From Lactiplantibacillus xiangfangensis (lineage in GTDB: Bacteria > Bacillota > Bacilli > Lactobacillales > Lactobacillaceae), in the NCBI RefSeq assembly GCF_001438845.1, contig NZ_JQCL01000051.1:44002-77365 (forward strand): a stretch of 33,364 nucleotides of DNA, given 5' to 3'. A program made the translations under genes and the position numbers. This document shows positions 7,560 to 16,344 of this stretch, one piece after another; position 1 is the first letter of the stretch; each line of letters opens with the position of its first letter. The notes beneath the pieces were generated by a model. That model was not told where the DNA came from. It searched no databases and worked only from the letters and a program-made list of their open reading frames with translations.

Positions 7560-10038
7560 GCACGTTGAAATTGCTGGGTTCGGTAAGTTTCACCAGCAAA
7601 GCTTTGACTTTGCTGACGGGCTACAAGTGGTTTACGGGCAAAATGAGTCGGGCAAATCAACCTTACGCGCCTTTATTTTAGGAATATTGTTTGGATTCCC
7701 ATCCCGCCGCTATCCCGTTGAACGCTACGAACCCCAAGCGACTAGCCAGTATGGTGGGTCGTTGGATTTAGTTGTGGACGATGTGACTTATCGGTTGACT
7801 CGGCTAGGTGATCAAGCGGCTACCTTAATTAATTTGGCCACGCAAGCTCCCCAGCCCTTGTCGCTACTGGCGCATTGGTTGACGCCCTATGACGAAGAAC
7901 AGTATAAGCAATTATTTACGTTTAATCAGGCGGAGCTAACGGCCATTAAAACGTTGCGGGCAAGTGACTTGAATACACAGTTGCAACAGGTCGGTTTAGT
8001 TGGAAGTGCGCCGTGGCGGGCGACCGCACAGTCCTTACGGGATAACGCGGATGAACTCTATAAGCCCCGTGGCCGTAAGCCGGAACTCAACCAGGCCCTG
8101 CATCGCTACCACGACCTTCAGATTCAGGTTCAAGCGGCCAAGCAGAATTATCCGGCTTATCAGGAACTACAGGCCCAGATTCAAAGCTTGCAGACGGAAC
8201 AAGCCGCAAGTGAACGGACGTTAAACGAGTTAAACACGCAACAGCAACGGTTAGCGGAATTGCGCAATCAATGGCCGGTGTATCAGCAGTTACAGCAATT
8301 GCGTGCACAAATTTCTCAGGATGGCCAAGTGCTGACGCCGGCGGAAATTAAACGGGCGCAGCAATTATTGCAGCAGCAAACCGATTTACAGCATAGTTTG
8401 GCCGGGGCACGGCAACAGTTGAGCGAGCAACCGGTCGACGAAGAGTCCCAAGGGTTACTCGGCTTTTACGTGAAGCATCAGACAGAATTTGAAACGTTGG
8501 AAGGCCAGCTTCCAACGCTGCAACAAGCATTCGGTCAGTATCAGGCTTTGACGGCGCAAGTGGACCAGGCTAAGACAACTTATGAAACGCAATCACAAGC
8601 TTACCCGGAACTAATGGCTTGTTTATCACCCACAAAAAAGGACGCCTTAAAAACGTTGAAACAAACGGTGACAAACTGGCAACCAGTTTCACGCCAGCAA
8701 CATCAGCAACAACGCCAACTCGATTGGCGATTAGTTGCGGGTGGTATTGGCGTGGTCGCCGGGGTCTTTTTACCGCTTGGTGCTTTGAAGTGGTTGCTGG
8801 CATTAGCTGGTTTTGGACTGTTGGGCTGGTTTGGCTATGACGAAATGAATAAACCGGCTCCGGTGAGCGCAGAACAACCGGATTTAGGCGCTCAGTTGAC
8901 CGCTGCCGGGTTATCATCGCAGCTGTCCGTAGAAGAAGCACGGCAACAATTAGATCAAATTGCTGAACTGCAACGTGCCCAAGCGGCGGTGACGTCTGCC
9001 GAGCAACACGCGGCCACTCAGGCTAGTCGCGTTTGGCAATCACTACAGGACTATCAGTTTGCGGCGGGGTGGATTCCAGTGGCTCCTGATCAGTTACCGT
9101 TAAGCGTTAAGCGTGTGCAGCAATTTTATGAGCAAGTGCACCAACTATTACAGAAACAAAGTATGGCTGGACCGGACTTTGCGTTCACTCAACGGCAAGT
9201 CCAACAACTGACGGAACGGGTACGGGAAGTCGCCAATCGGCTTCAACAGCTGGCGGAAGAAAATGGGTTGGCGAACGCGGACGATTTAGCCGCGGCAATT
9301 GAGAATCAGGCAGTTCAGACGGCGACAACGGCCACGATTGCACAATTAGAGCAGCAGTTGCCACAGTCAGAACAGACGGCGCTACGGGCTTATGCAGACG
9401 TGACCGCGTTACAGACTAAGATTGGGGCTGTTCGCCAGCAATTAGGGACGACACAAGCCCAATTGACGCAGCAAACCAGCGCCTTAGTTACCGCACAGAC
9501 CAAGCTAAAAAGGTTAACGGAGGACGGTCGTTACGCCACGCTACGGCAACAACAGGCCAACTTGCAGACTGAAATCAGCGTGTTAGCCCGCCAATGGGTG
9601 ACGCGGCAGTTAGGCGCAAACTGGATCGAACAAGCACTGCAAACGTTGACTAATCAGCAGTTACCCGCAGTATTAGCGTTAGCAACGACGAACTTCGCGC
9701 GTTTGACTGGTAAGCGGTATAATAAAATTAATTTAGACGGTAATCAATTGGTGGTCACGACCGCCGCGGGAACCCGCTTTGAAGTTGCATTCTTGTCAAC
9801 TGCGACTAAGGAACAGCTATACTTGGCGTTGCGCTTAGCACTGATTGTCCATTTAGGTGAGCAGGCCCGGCTACCGTTGATGATTGATGATGGGCTGGTC
9901 AACTTTGATGACCAGCGACGGACGGCTGCGTGGGACTTGCTAAGAACGGTTGGGCAACAACATCAGTTGATTTATTTCACTAATGAGACGGCCGCGAAGA
10001 CCCAGTTAGCGACGGATGCTGTTCTTGAATTAACTTAA
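7549..10038 (+). CDS. yhaN: YhaN-like AAA-family ATPase (SbcC/Rad50-like) with coiled coils
   Basis: An 829-residue partner of the preceding nuclease. The N-terminus has Walker A GQNESGKST (30-38) inside an SMC/RecF-like lobe. A very Gln-rich coiled-coil region follows from about 180. Two adjacent hydrophobic segments at about 395-430 suggest a membrane hairpin, known in YhaN-type proteins and unlike SbcC. A second coiled-coil part leads to the C-terminal lobe with LYLALRLALIVHL (signature-like helix) and LPLMIDDGLVNFDD (Walker B). By family knowledge it should clamp or feed DNA to YhaO. The high CAG/CAA content comes from the Gln-rich coils. Confidence 0.9.
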   Translation: MWIKHVEIAGFGKFHQQSFDFADGLQVVYGQNESGKSTLRAFILGILFGFPSRRYPVERYEPQATSQYGGSLDLVVDDVTYRLTRLGDQAATLINLATQAPQPLSLLAHWLTPYDEEQYKQLFTFNQAELTAIKTLRASDLNTQLQQVGLVGSAPWRATAQSLRDNADELYKPRGRKPELNQALHRYHDLQIQVQAAKQNYPAYQELQAQIQSLQTEQAASERTLNELNTQQQRLAELRNQWPVYQQLQQLRAQISQDGQVLTPAEIKRAQQLLQQQTDLQHSLAGARQQLSEQPVDEESQGLLGFYVKHQTEFETLEGQLPTLQQAFGQYQALTAQVDQAKTTYETQSQAYPELMACLSPTKKDALKTLKQTVTNWQPVSRQQHQQQRQLDWRLVAGGIGVVAGVFLPLGALKWLLALAGFGLLGWFGYDEMNKPAPVSAEQPDLGAQLTAAGLSSQLSVEEARQQLDQIAELQRAQAAVTSAEQHAATQASRVWQSLQDYQFAAGWIPVAPDQLPLSVKRVQQFYEQVHQLLQKQSMAGPDFAFTQRQVQQLTERVREVANRLQQLAEENGLANADDLAAAIENQAVQTATTATIAQLEQQLPQSEQTALRAYADVTALQTKIGAVRQQLGTTQAQLTQQTSALVTAQTKLKRLTEDGRYATLRQQQANLQTEISVLARQWVTRQLGANWIEQALQTLTNQQLPAVLALATTNFARLTGKRYNKINLDGNQLVVTTAAGTRFEVAFLSTATKEQLYLALRLALIVHLGEQARLPLMIDDGLVNFDDQRRTAAWDLLRTVGQQHQLIYFTNETAAKTQLATDAVLELT

Positions 10039-10057
10039 CCTGAACGGGGGACTTAAT

Positions 10058-11044
10058 ATGGCAAAAAAATTATTTGATTATCAGTTGGATGAACCGGTTG
10101 AGGGCTTCTTTTTGTTAAAAGATTCTGAAGTTCGAATTGCTAAGAATGGCAAAAAATTTCTGGCCATTAATTTTCAGGATATTTCCGGTGAAATTTCTGG
10201 AAAATTTTGGGATGCGAGTGACCAGGACGTTGAGAACTTCCAAGCTGGCCGAATCATCCATTTGAAAGGTAAACGGGAAACCTATCAAGGTAATCCCCAA
10301 ATCAAGATCCAACAAATGCGGTTAACGCATGCGGGTGAGCCGCAAGAAGTCCAGCAATTTGTGGAACACGCACCACTGAATACGCAGACGATGGAAGACG
10401 AAGTCAACCAATTCGTGTTCGCCATCACGGAACCTAATTGGAATCGCATCGTGCGCCACCTCTTGACCAAGTTTCACGCGGACTTCTTTAGTTATCCCGC
10501 GGCTAAGAAAAACCACCACGCGTTTGCGGGTGGCTTAGCGTACCATACGTTATCAATTTTAAAGCTGGCCAAATCCGTGGCGGATGAATATCCCCACGTT
10601 AACCGACCGTTACTCTACGCTGGGGCCATTTTGCATGATATGGGAAAGACCATTGAAATGTCCGGGCCCGTTTCAACGACTTACACGTTGGCGGGAAATT
10701 TAGTCGGGCACATTGTCTTGATCGACGAACAGATCGTTGAAGCTTGCCAGCAATTAAAAATTGATGAACAGTCTGAGTCGGTGTTGATTTTACGGCACAT
10801 GATTTTGGCCCATCATGGGTTGCTGGAATATGGGTCACCAGTACGTCCCCACATTATGGAGGCGGAAATCTTACATGATTTGGATGAACTGGATGCGTCA
10901 ATTCAAATGATGCAGACTTCAATCGGCCATGCCGAACCCGGGACTTATACGGAACGAATCTTTGCGATGGATGGGCGTAATTTCTACCGGCCGACGCATG
11001 ATCAGACGAAGGGTGATTTAGATGGCCATGCGTCGCAAGATTAG
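10058..11044 (+). CDS. yhaM: 3'-5' exoribonuclease YhaM
   Basis: A 328-residue protein with an N-terminal OB-fold nucleic-acid-binding domain (about 1-95). A C-terminal HD-type metal-dependent domain follows, with HHAFAGGLAYHT (H153, H154, H163) and AGAILHDMGK (H193-D194). Length and domain order match YhaM of Bacillus, a 3'-5' exoribonuclease that can also act on DNA. It follows yhaN by 19 bases with a GGGGG-type ribosome site, so the three are one operon. Further HD-domain histidines are in MILAHHGLLEYGS near 250. Confidence 0.93.
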   Translation: MAKKLFDYQLDEPVEGFFLLKDSEVRIAKNGKKFLAINFQDISGEISGKFWDASDQDVENFQAGRIIHLKGKRETYQGNPQIKIQQMRLTHAGEPQEVQQFVEHAPLNTQTMEDEVNQFVFAITEPNWNRIVRHLLTKFHADFFSYPAAKKNHHAFAGGLAYHTLSILKLAKSVADEYPHVNRPLLYAGAILHDMGKTIEMSGPVSTTYTLAGNLVGHIVLIDEQIVEACQQLKIDEQSESVLILRHMILAHHGLLEYGSPVRPHIMEAEILHDLDELDASIQMMQTSIGHAEPGTYTERIFAMDGRNFYRPTHDQTKGDLDGHASQD

Positions 11045-11062
11045 TTTTCGGGAGGTGGGCGC

Positions 11063-11614
11063 ATGCCTAAATTAGTGCCCGTGACGGTCACTAACATTGC
11101 AACGCATATTAGTCAGCGGCCAGCGTACATGACCTTGGTGATTAATGGTCAGAAATATTCCACGGCACGTAAGCAGACGCCGTTTATTTTGAAGGCTTTA
11201 AGTGAAGGGGCGGCCGCGCACGGTCGGGTGACCATGACGACTAATCGGGTGAGCCTCGCTGATGAGTACGGGCATGTCTTCCAGACGTTAGCCCCCTTAG
11301 CCAGTGTTATCACGACGGTCAAGGTCGGTCTAATGCGCTCCAAGGTTCATGAAATCGGGCCTGCCCGCCGAATTAAATCGCGGTATACACTGATGATTGA
11401 TTTAGTGACGCCGAGTGCGACGTATCAGTTGCTCAACACGGCGTTAAACGGGTTACCCGCACTAGTAGCGTGGGCACAGGATTACCATTTAACCCTAGTT
11501 GATCCACTGAACTTAGCTGGGCATGACTTGACGCAGTTGACTGAACCAGTCTTCGAGGCCATGACGAGTGGCACGCCTTATTTTGCCTGGTGTCAGACGA
11601 TTGGTGCTCGGTAA
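11063..11614 (+). CDS. Conserved-looking protein of unknown function (183 aa)
   Basis: ATG 11063 follows a strong GGGAGGTGGG site and starts 18 bases after yhaM, so it is probably the last gene of that operon. The product is 183 residues, soluble, mixed alpha/beta by appearance, with no signal peptide or membrane span. Segments include LVINGQKYSTARKQTPF near 25-42 and PARRIKSRYTLMIDLVTP near 100. Codon use and GC match the preceding operon. I do not recognise a family; transcription with the nuclease genes is the only functional hint. Confidence 0.75.
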   Translation: MPKLVPVTVTNIATHISQRPAYMTLVINGQKYSTARKQTPFILKALSEGAAAHGRVTMTTNRVSLADEYGHVFQTLAPLASVITTVKVGLMRSKVHEIGPARRIKSRYTLMIDLVTPSATYQLLNTALNGLPALVAWAQDYHLTLVDPLNLAGHDLTQLTEPVFEAMTSGTPYFAWCQTIGAR

Positions 11615-11755
11615 TAAACGTGTCGTATAGGAAAATCTTTTAGAAAATAAATAAGTCTATCATAAATGGTTTTTTAAATTTCTAACTTAATTTTATAAAC
11701 GTAAACACCTAATAACTGACCGTCTTCCAAGTGACAACTAAATAAGATATGATTG

Positions 11756-11786
11756 CCTCATCAAATAAATTGGTGAGGTGTTTTTA
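11756..11786 (+). terminator. Rho-independent terminator
   Basis: CCTCATCA pairs with TGGTGAGG (one G-U pair) around a 7-base loop, then TGTTTTTATT. It likely ends the yhaO-yhaN-yhaM transcript. Confidence 0.7.
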
Positions 11787-11793
11787 TTATTAT

Positions 11794-11876
11794 CCCGATT
11801 TATTCACAAAAACAGCCTGAAATCTTGTTATCTTTAGTGATAAGAGATTTCAGGCTATTTTTGTGAATAAATCGAG
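11794..11876. repeat. Long near-perfect inverted repeat (MITE-like)
   Basis: The left arm 11794-11832 and right arm 11839-11876 are complementary almost throughout: CGATTTATTCACAAAAA, then AGCCTGAAATCT, then TTATC. There are a few mismatches, and TTTAGT forms the loop. Such a palindrome without a coding region suggests a miniature inverted-repeat element or two fused ends of an insertion sequence. Confidence 0.6.
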
Positions 11877-12011
11877 ACATAATAACATCTCCCCAATTGA
11901 TTAATTAGAACATTCAAATATCTCAGAAAAATAATTATACACAAAATTTCAAAAGTGAAATATAAAAATAAAATTAATTAAAAATATCTATATTTTTCAG
12001 CAACAAAATAG

Positions 12012-12017
12012 TATAAT
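12012..12017 (+). promoter_or_regulatory. -10 element ahead of the C39 remnant
   Basis: TATAAT at 12012-12017; the region 17 bases upstream is only T-rich, with no good -35. The ATG of the remnant follows at 12059. Confidence 0.35.
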
Positions 12018-12058
12018 TCTTTATATTGTCAATATGAAGAATTGGGGAAAGGCACATT

Positions 12059-12184
12059 ATGACTAGTTTTAAGTATGTTTCACAATTAGATGAAACAGAT
12101 TGTGGCGCTGCTGCATTAGGATTTATAAAGGCAGCTGAACACTTTGGCTTTCTGGCACAGTCACTAAGGAGAAATAAATGTTAA
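12059..12184 (+). pseudogene. Remnant of a C39-peptidase bacteriocin ABC transporter (41 codons)
   Basis: The frame starts behind GGGGAAAGG and encodes MTSFKYVSQLDETDCGAAAL, then GFIKAAEHFGFLAQSLRR, and a stop. SQLDETDCGAAAL is the catalytic-Cys motif at the start of C39 domains of bacteriocin exporters (here C15). In full-length members, about 25-30 residues lie between that motif and a segment like TALGIVKAAEHLGF. Here they are directly joined, so an internal in-frame deletion plus loss of the remaining 600 or so residues is apparent. The last codons overlap the next ORF. It cannot process or export a peptide. Confidence 0.75.
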
Positions 12185-12543
12185 AAAAAAGGTTTATTGA
12201 TCACATAGGCATATTGTTACTCGGTATATTAATTATTGAAATTATCGGGACACTTGCGTGGCAAAGGTATAGGTATGGAGGAGATTATTACTATATGACC
12301 ATTGGACACAGTATAGGAACATATACTGTGGAAGTTCCAGTCAATATTCCAGTTAAGGCGTATATATACCGTAGCGTGGCAAAAAATGATCAAGGGCAAA
12401 AAAAGGTGCTTACATTAAAGACAGATAATGTTGATCCGGGACCGTTTAAAAAAGGGGCAGTTGTACGCTTAACGGTTAACAAACATTATGGAATCACAAA
12501 CTACAAAGTAATTAAAAACAAACAGCATCAAATGAAGTTCTAA
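12178..12543 (+). CDS. YxeA-like (DUF1093) small membrane-anchored protein
   Basis: A 121-residue protein with a short basic start, one membrane segment at about 10-28, and an extracytoplasmic part. That part has the YxeA-type pattern: YYYMTIG, AYIYRSVAKNDQGQKKVLTLKT, and FKKGAVVRLTVNKHYGITNYKVI. Proteins of this family are often found beside peptide-transport or bacteriocin genes, with no established biochemical role. AAGGAG at 12165-12170 provides a ribosome site, and the ATG overlaps the end of the C39 remnant. AT-rich codon use matches the island. Confidence 0.7.
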   Translation: MLKKRFIDHIGILLLGILIIEIIGTLAWQRYRYGGDYYYMTIGHSIGTYTVEVPVNIPVKAYIYRSVAKNDQGQKKVLTLKTDNVDPGPFKKGAVVRLTVNKHYGITNYKVIKNKQHQMKF

Positions 12544-12602
12544 TCCGCTCACCAATCTGGAAGGTAAATACAATTGTATGTGGTTTCTAGGTTGCAAGTA
12601 GT

Positions 12603-12678
12603 AAAAAAGATAAATGACCTGTTAACATTTCTCCTATTGGACCATTTAGGATAATGTATTAGGCTATTTATCTTTTTT
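12603..12678. terminator. Convergent bidirectional terminator
   Basis: AAAAAAGATAAAT (12603-12615) pairs with ATTTATCTTTTTT (12666-12678), with inner CCT/AGG. It sits between the rightward YxeA-like gene and the leftward regulator and can serve both. Confidence 0.65.
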
Positions 12679-12699
12679 AATTTGTATGTTGAGTTTCAA

Positions 12700-13521
12700 T
12701 TAGTCAAATTCTTCGGAAGTGAACGCCGATAAAACCGATGAAATCTGTCTATATGAATCTCCAACCTTCTTAGTTTCAGAGTTCTTTAAATAAATATTAC
12801 TAAGCATGGAATAGTAGTCAGAAACGAAAAAAATTGTTCGGTATTGTTGATTCAATTTCAATCCCCTTTGACAATACAATACGACTTTTTCATCATTATC
12901 TTGCGATGCGTGAAAGTTAGCAATTTGAGCACAAATATAGCTGAGTTCAAAGGTTTCAGCTCTTGGAATCTCCCAATTTTCTTGAACAGCGTCTTCTACA
13001 ATTTTCATGAAGTAGGCTTCCCGTTCTGCTGATCCTTGCTGTCTATTTATCAAGCCTTTAAGGGTAAAGGCCAAAAGTGCATGGATATCGTACATATCTC
13101 CATGACTGTTTACGATGATCTTATCAATGAAGAAGGATGCGTCAGAATAAGCCTCGTGAGAGTAGTTCAAAAGAGCTTCAATGATGTATAGTTTTTGTTG
13201 ATGAAAATGTGAAAGCTTATTATCATTTATTGTGGAAATCATATCCTCATATTTTGAATGACCGTCCAAAATTAAGTCGGTTTCAATACTTTTTAACAGT
13301 ATATGTTCGTCAGCATCCGTATCGGTAACAAAATCAGAAAATGTATCATTAAGTGTTATATCTAATCTTTTACAAATCTTGAATAATATTGGGACTGAAG
13401 GGGCAATATTATGTTTTTCAATTTTACTTATGGTGTTTTGTGTACAGATGTCCTTTGCTAATTCAGTTTGATTCAAGCCTTTGATTTTTCTCTTTTCAGC
13501 AATAATAGACCCTAAAAACAT
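12700..13521 (-). CDS. XRE-family regulator of Rgg/PlcR-like architecture
   Basis: A 273-residue protein. An N-terminal helix-turn-helix (about 5-60) reads IIAEKRKIKGLNQTELAKD and NTISKIEKHNIAPSVPIL. A long all-helical region with TPR-like repeats follows, as in peptide-responsive Rgg/PlcR regulators. Start ATG 13521 follows GTGAGG. It is divergent from the sensor kinase gene across a 230-base AT-rich region, which is the expected place for its operator. It may sense a short peptide, but no pheromone gene was found beside it. The exact subfamily is uncertain. Confidence 0.8.
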   Translation of the reverse strand: MFLGSIIAEKRKIKGLNQTELAKDICTQNTISKIEKHNIAPSVPILFKICKRLDITLNDTFSDFVTDTDADEHILLKSIETDLILDGHSKYEDMISTINDNKLSHFHQQKLYIIEALLNYSHEAYSDASFFIDKIIVNSHGDMYDIHALLAFTLKGLINRQQGSAEREAYFMKIVEDAVQENWEIPRAETFELSYICAQIANFHASQDNDEKVVLYCQRGLKLNQQYRTIFFVSDYYSMLSNIYLKNSETKKVGDSYRQISSVLSAFTSEEFD

Positions 13522-13751
13522 TTAACAAAGCCTCACTTTTTTATGTAAATTTTCTATATCAATTATATAATTTTATCACTATAAGACTGAAAATGCTCTT
13601 TTTATGACTGTTGGATAAAATTTGCTGATAATTATGTTATATTAACTACGGAATTAATTAACATACAAAAAGAGTGTGAGCTTCAATAACTTCATTTACA
13701 ATTTTATGGTCATGGCATTGGGGTCGCGGTTAATATTATGGGAGCTTTATT

Positions 13752-15065
13752 ATGATTCAGTTAACATTAGGTATCGGGCAATTTGTTGATGCGTTCACTA
13801 TCGCTTTAATATTTGTCTTATTGAACATGGTTGTTCCAAATATGTTTAAAAACATACAGAACTGGATTGTTTTAGGACTTTCCGTCATTGTTCTAAGTTT
13901 ATTAGATGACGCATTTAATGGTGCAAGTGATATTTTACTTGTGCCAATTTTTTGTGGCCTGATAAAGTTTTCACCTTCACTACCTATAAAAAACAAGTTA
14001 GTAATTTTATTAATGCTTGGTATAGATGTTGTAATTTCTACTGAGTTAACAGCATTAGTTGTTCTATCTCTAGGGATACCAATTGGAGGAGTGGAGTTTG
14101 CTTTTGCTTGTGTAGTACTTCAATGGGTCCTAGCAATCGGTCTTCTCAAAACAAGCCGACGTGCTTATGTTCGATTTATGAATAAGATAGGATTAAGTGG
14201 GGTCACACTCACAACTTTTATTCTTATGAGCTTGGGGCTTCTGCTTTTGGGAATTTTTGGAGTTGTACTAACGGCTAGAATTTTGAATGCTCAAACTAAA
14301 ATGCTGGCTGTGACACTAGTAATTATTGCATTGTTTTGTGTATTTAACTTTATTGGATTTGCTTTATACGCAGCGGCTTTTTTGAAAAAACAAAAAGCTG
14401 ACGATGAAATAAAACAGCTTCGAGAAACTCAGGTCTATGTTGAAGAGTTGGAAAAAAAGTATGAACAACTAAGAATATTTAAGCACGATTATAAAAATAT
14501 GTTGGCATCTCTATCAGTTATGTCACAAAAAGAAAATGCTGGCCAATTGAATCAGAGTATTAACGCGTTACTTGAAGATAAGGAATTAACAACTGATACG
14601 CACACCACAACACCTGAGCAAATATTTAAGATTAAGGACGCGTTGGTTCGAGGCATGATATATCGTTATTATATAAGATCCGAAAAAAATGGTGTTTCAA
14701 TGAAAGTGGAAGTGGAACATCAGTTAGAGGCTTCCGATTTAAGCGTTCCAATCACCAGATGTTTAGGAATCCTTTTGAACAATGCGTTGGAGGCTAGTTC
14801 ATCACTAGGAAAGTCTAAAATTACAGTCTCTATATTAAATGATCATTCTTCAACTGATTTCATTATTGAGAACGATGTTTTGTCTGATCAAACCCCTGAC
14901 ATGAATCGTATCTATGATTCTAGCTATACGACAAAGGGTGCTGGACACGGTTTAGGATTGGCAAGTATTAAAAAGATAAGTCAAAGGTATAACAACATTT
15001 TTTTGGAAACAAAATGCCAAAACAGTAAGTTTACTGCTTTCTTGTCAGTCACGGAGGAAAAATAA
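13752..15065 (+). CDS. AgrC/PlnB-type sensor histidine kinase (HPK10)
   Basis: A 437-residue kinase with six to seven membrane segments over about 1-212. A short coiled-coil linker follows, then the phosphoacceptor motif RIFKHDYKNML (H245). The GHKL ATPase domain has LLNNALEAS (N343-N344) and KGAGHGLGLAS (395-405). This layout is typical of peptide-pheromone receptors controlling class II bacteriocins and agr-like systems. Start ATG 13752 follows GGGAG at 13740-13744. It overlaps no gene but is followed after 2 bases by its response regulator. Confidence 0.92.
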   Translation: MIQLTLGIGQFVDAFTIALIFVLLNMVVPNMFKNIQNWIVLGLSVIVLSLLDDAFNGASDILLVPIFCGLIKFSPSLPIKNKLVILLMLGIDVVISTELTALVVLSLGIPIGGVEFAFACVVLQWVLAIGLLKTSRRAYVRFMNKIGLSGVTLTTFILMSLGLLLLGIFGVVLTARILNAQTKMLAVTLVIIALFCVFNFIGFALYAAAFLKKQKADDEIKQLRETQVYVEELEKKYEQLRIFKHDYKNMLASLSVMSQKENAGQLNQSINALLEDKELTTDTHTTTPEQIFKIKDALVRGMIYRYYIRSEKNGVSMKVEVEHQLEASDLSVPITRCLGILLNNALEASSSLGKSKITVSILNDHSSTDFIIENDVLSDQTPDMNRIYDSSYTTKGAGHGLGLASIKKISQRYNNIFLETKCQNSKFTAFLSVTEEK

Positions 15066-15067
15066 AG

Positions 15068-15805
15068 ATGTTGAACATAGCTATTTGCGAGGACAACAGA
15101 GAAATTATCAGTTTTTATAAACTTATAGTAAATAAATTTATATTAGAACACCCTGGCAGTCAAATACGTTTGTCTCTAGCCACGCGAGACCCATACGAAA
15201 TGGGGAGTTATATCGAACAAAGTGATGGTGAAATGTCGTTTGTTTATATTTTGGATATTGAATTTGCGGGTTCATCAAAAAAAGGAATAGAACTAGCACA
15301 GATGGCCAGTAGACACGGCGATAATGTTAAAATAATTTTTATTTCAACTCATGAAGAGATGTCCATAGTCAGCTTTCGGTATAGAGTGTCCCCATTAGAC
15401 TTTATTAGTAAAGAAGATGGGATGGATAGAGTTAAAAAAATCCTATCACAAGACCTAGAAAATGTATTACTAGAGACTGATAGTTCAAAAAAGGAAAAGA
15501 CATTCATGTATAGTGTTGGTTCAAGACTAGTCAAAGTGAAATTTGACGATATAAATTTTTTTGAATCTTCAACTAATCCACATAAAGTTGTTATGCATAC
15601 TAAATATGGTACAGCCGAGTTTAGATCCAGCCTGAAAACTCTGGCTGAGTCCAGTGGTGACTTGTTCAGAGTATATAGAAGCTTACTGATTAATGTATCG
15701 AATGTATTATCAATTGACGGTAAATACGTTACGTTTAAAGATCAGACTAAGTTTGAACTCAATAGCCGGTTATTATCTAGAATTAAAGCATGGTTATCTA
15801 GTTAG
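15068..15805 (+). CDS. LytTR-family response regulator (AgrA/PlnC type)
   Basis: A 245-residue regulator. The receiver domain has acidic pair E8-D9, phosphoacceptor D63 in YILDIEF, conserved S/T93-94 and K115. A LytTR DNA-binding domain (about 145-245) includes FFESSTNPHKVVMHT, FRVYRSLLINVSNV and SRLLSRIKAWL. Such regulators bind paired direct repeats upstream of bacteriocin operons. Start ATG 15068 follows GGAGG at 15053-15057, just after the kinase stop, so the two are one transcript. A terminator follows. Confidence 0.93.
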   Translation: MLNIAICEDNREIISFYKLIVNKFILEHPGSQIRLSLATRDPYEMGSYIEQSDGEMSFVYILDIEFAGSSKKGIELAQMASRHGDNVKIIFISTHEEMSIVSFRYRVSPLDFISKEDGMDRVKKILSQDLENVLLETDSSKKEKTFMYSVGSRLVKVKFDDINFFESSTNPHKVVMHTKYGTAEFRSSLKTLAESSGDLFRVYRSLLINVSNVLSIDGKYVTFKDQTKFELNSRLLSRIKAWLSS

Positions 15806-15824
15806 CATAAAATAATATAAACAG

Positions 15825-15851
15825 ATGAGTCCGGGACATAACTCATTTTTT
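15825..15851 (+). terminator. Rho-independent terminator after the response regulator
   Basis: ATGAGT (15825-15830) pairs with ACTCAT (15841-15846) around CCGGGACATA, followed by TTTTTT. It may originally be the outer end of the adjacent insertion sequence. Confidence 0.6.
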
Positions 15852-15853
15852 CG

Positions 15854-16231
15854 TTACCCCTCTGGGTCTGCGAATAACATGGATAATTTTGCCATGTTAT
15901 TTGCCATTAATGCGATACCAACTTCATTACAAGTGTCCGTTAACCCGCTTACTGAGAAACGGTTGAACGACAAATGAGTTTTCAAGTTGGCAAAAATTGG
16001 TTCAACATCAATTTTACGTTGTGCGTAAATCTGTTGGCCAACTTCACTTGAAAGCTGTTCTTTTGCTTCATTTTTAAAATACTCCCACTTCCAGTTAATA
16101 CTAATTTGGCGCTGGTTACCCTTGAGCGTTGTGGCTAATGCTTGTCGAATAGGATTTTCAAAGTGTTTAATAGCTCGATACACTTTGAAATTTCGTTCAG
16201 CAGCTGGGGTATTTATTGTAACGGTATTCAC
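15854..16231 (-). pseudogene. C-terminal fragment of an IS1182-type transposase
   Basis: About 125 codons remain of a protein normally near 500 or more. The segment WEYFKNEAKEQLSSEVGQQI, then YAQRKIDVEPIFANLKTHLS, and ALMANNMAKLSMLFADPEG is the DDE-domain C-terminus (including the catalytic-region YxxR/KxxVEpiFaN pattern) of IS1182-family transposases. The upstream (N-terminal) part is absent, so this is a remnant. It lies between the two-component genes and the ABC transporter and probably marks a past insertion or deletion in the island. Confidence 0.8.
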
Positions 16232-16285
16232 TATCGCAATGAACTTAGTTGGCTTTGCGCTTAATTAAACCTGGCAGATCGAGCA

Positions 16286-16313
16286 TTAGAATTGTCGCTA
16301 TCAGGACTATACT
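16286..16313 (+). promoter_or_regulatory. Weak promoter ahead of the LanF-like ABC transporter
   Basis: TATACT at 16308-16313 is a fair -10. TTAGAA at 16286-16291 with a 16-base spacer is a weak -35. Confidence 0.35.
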
Positions 16314-16344
16314 GTGCATGCGCATTTATAAATGAGGTATAAAA

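Larger units (their letters stand above)
11615..12058. other. AT-rich junction between core operon and bacteriocin-type island
   Basis: About 440 bases with no gene. It contains a terminator at 11756-11786, a long palindrome at 11794-11876, and a very AT-rich stretch (11900-12000) leading to a TATAAT at 12012-12017. Base composition drops sharply relative to the preceding operon, marking the left island boundary. Confidence 0.7.

Noticed and set aside
10599-10838. Minus-strand frame inside yhaM
   Set aside because: Shadow of the HD-domain coding sequence with no start signals.
13684-13754. Short frame reading LHLQFYGHGIGVAVNIMGALL just before the kinase, which looked bacteriocin- or pheromone-like
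   Set aside because: An in-frame stop (TAA) lies immediately upstream and there is no start codon or ribosome site; likely chance.
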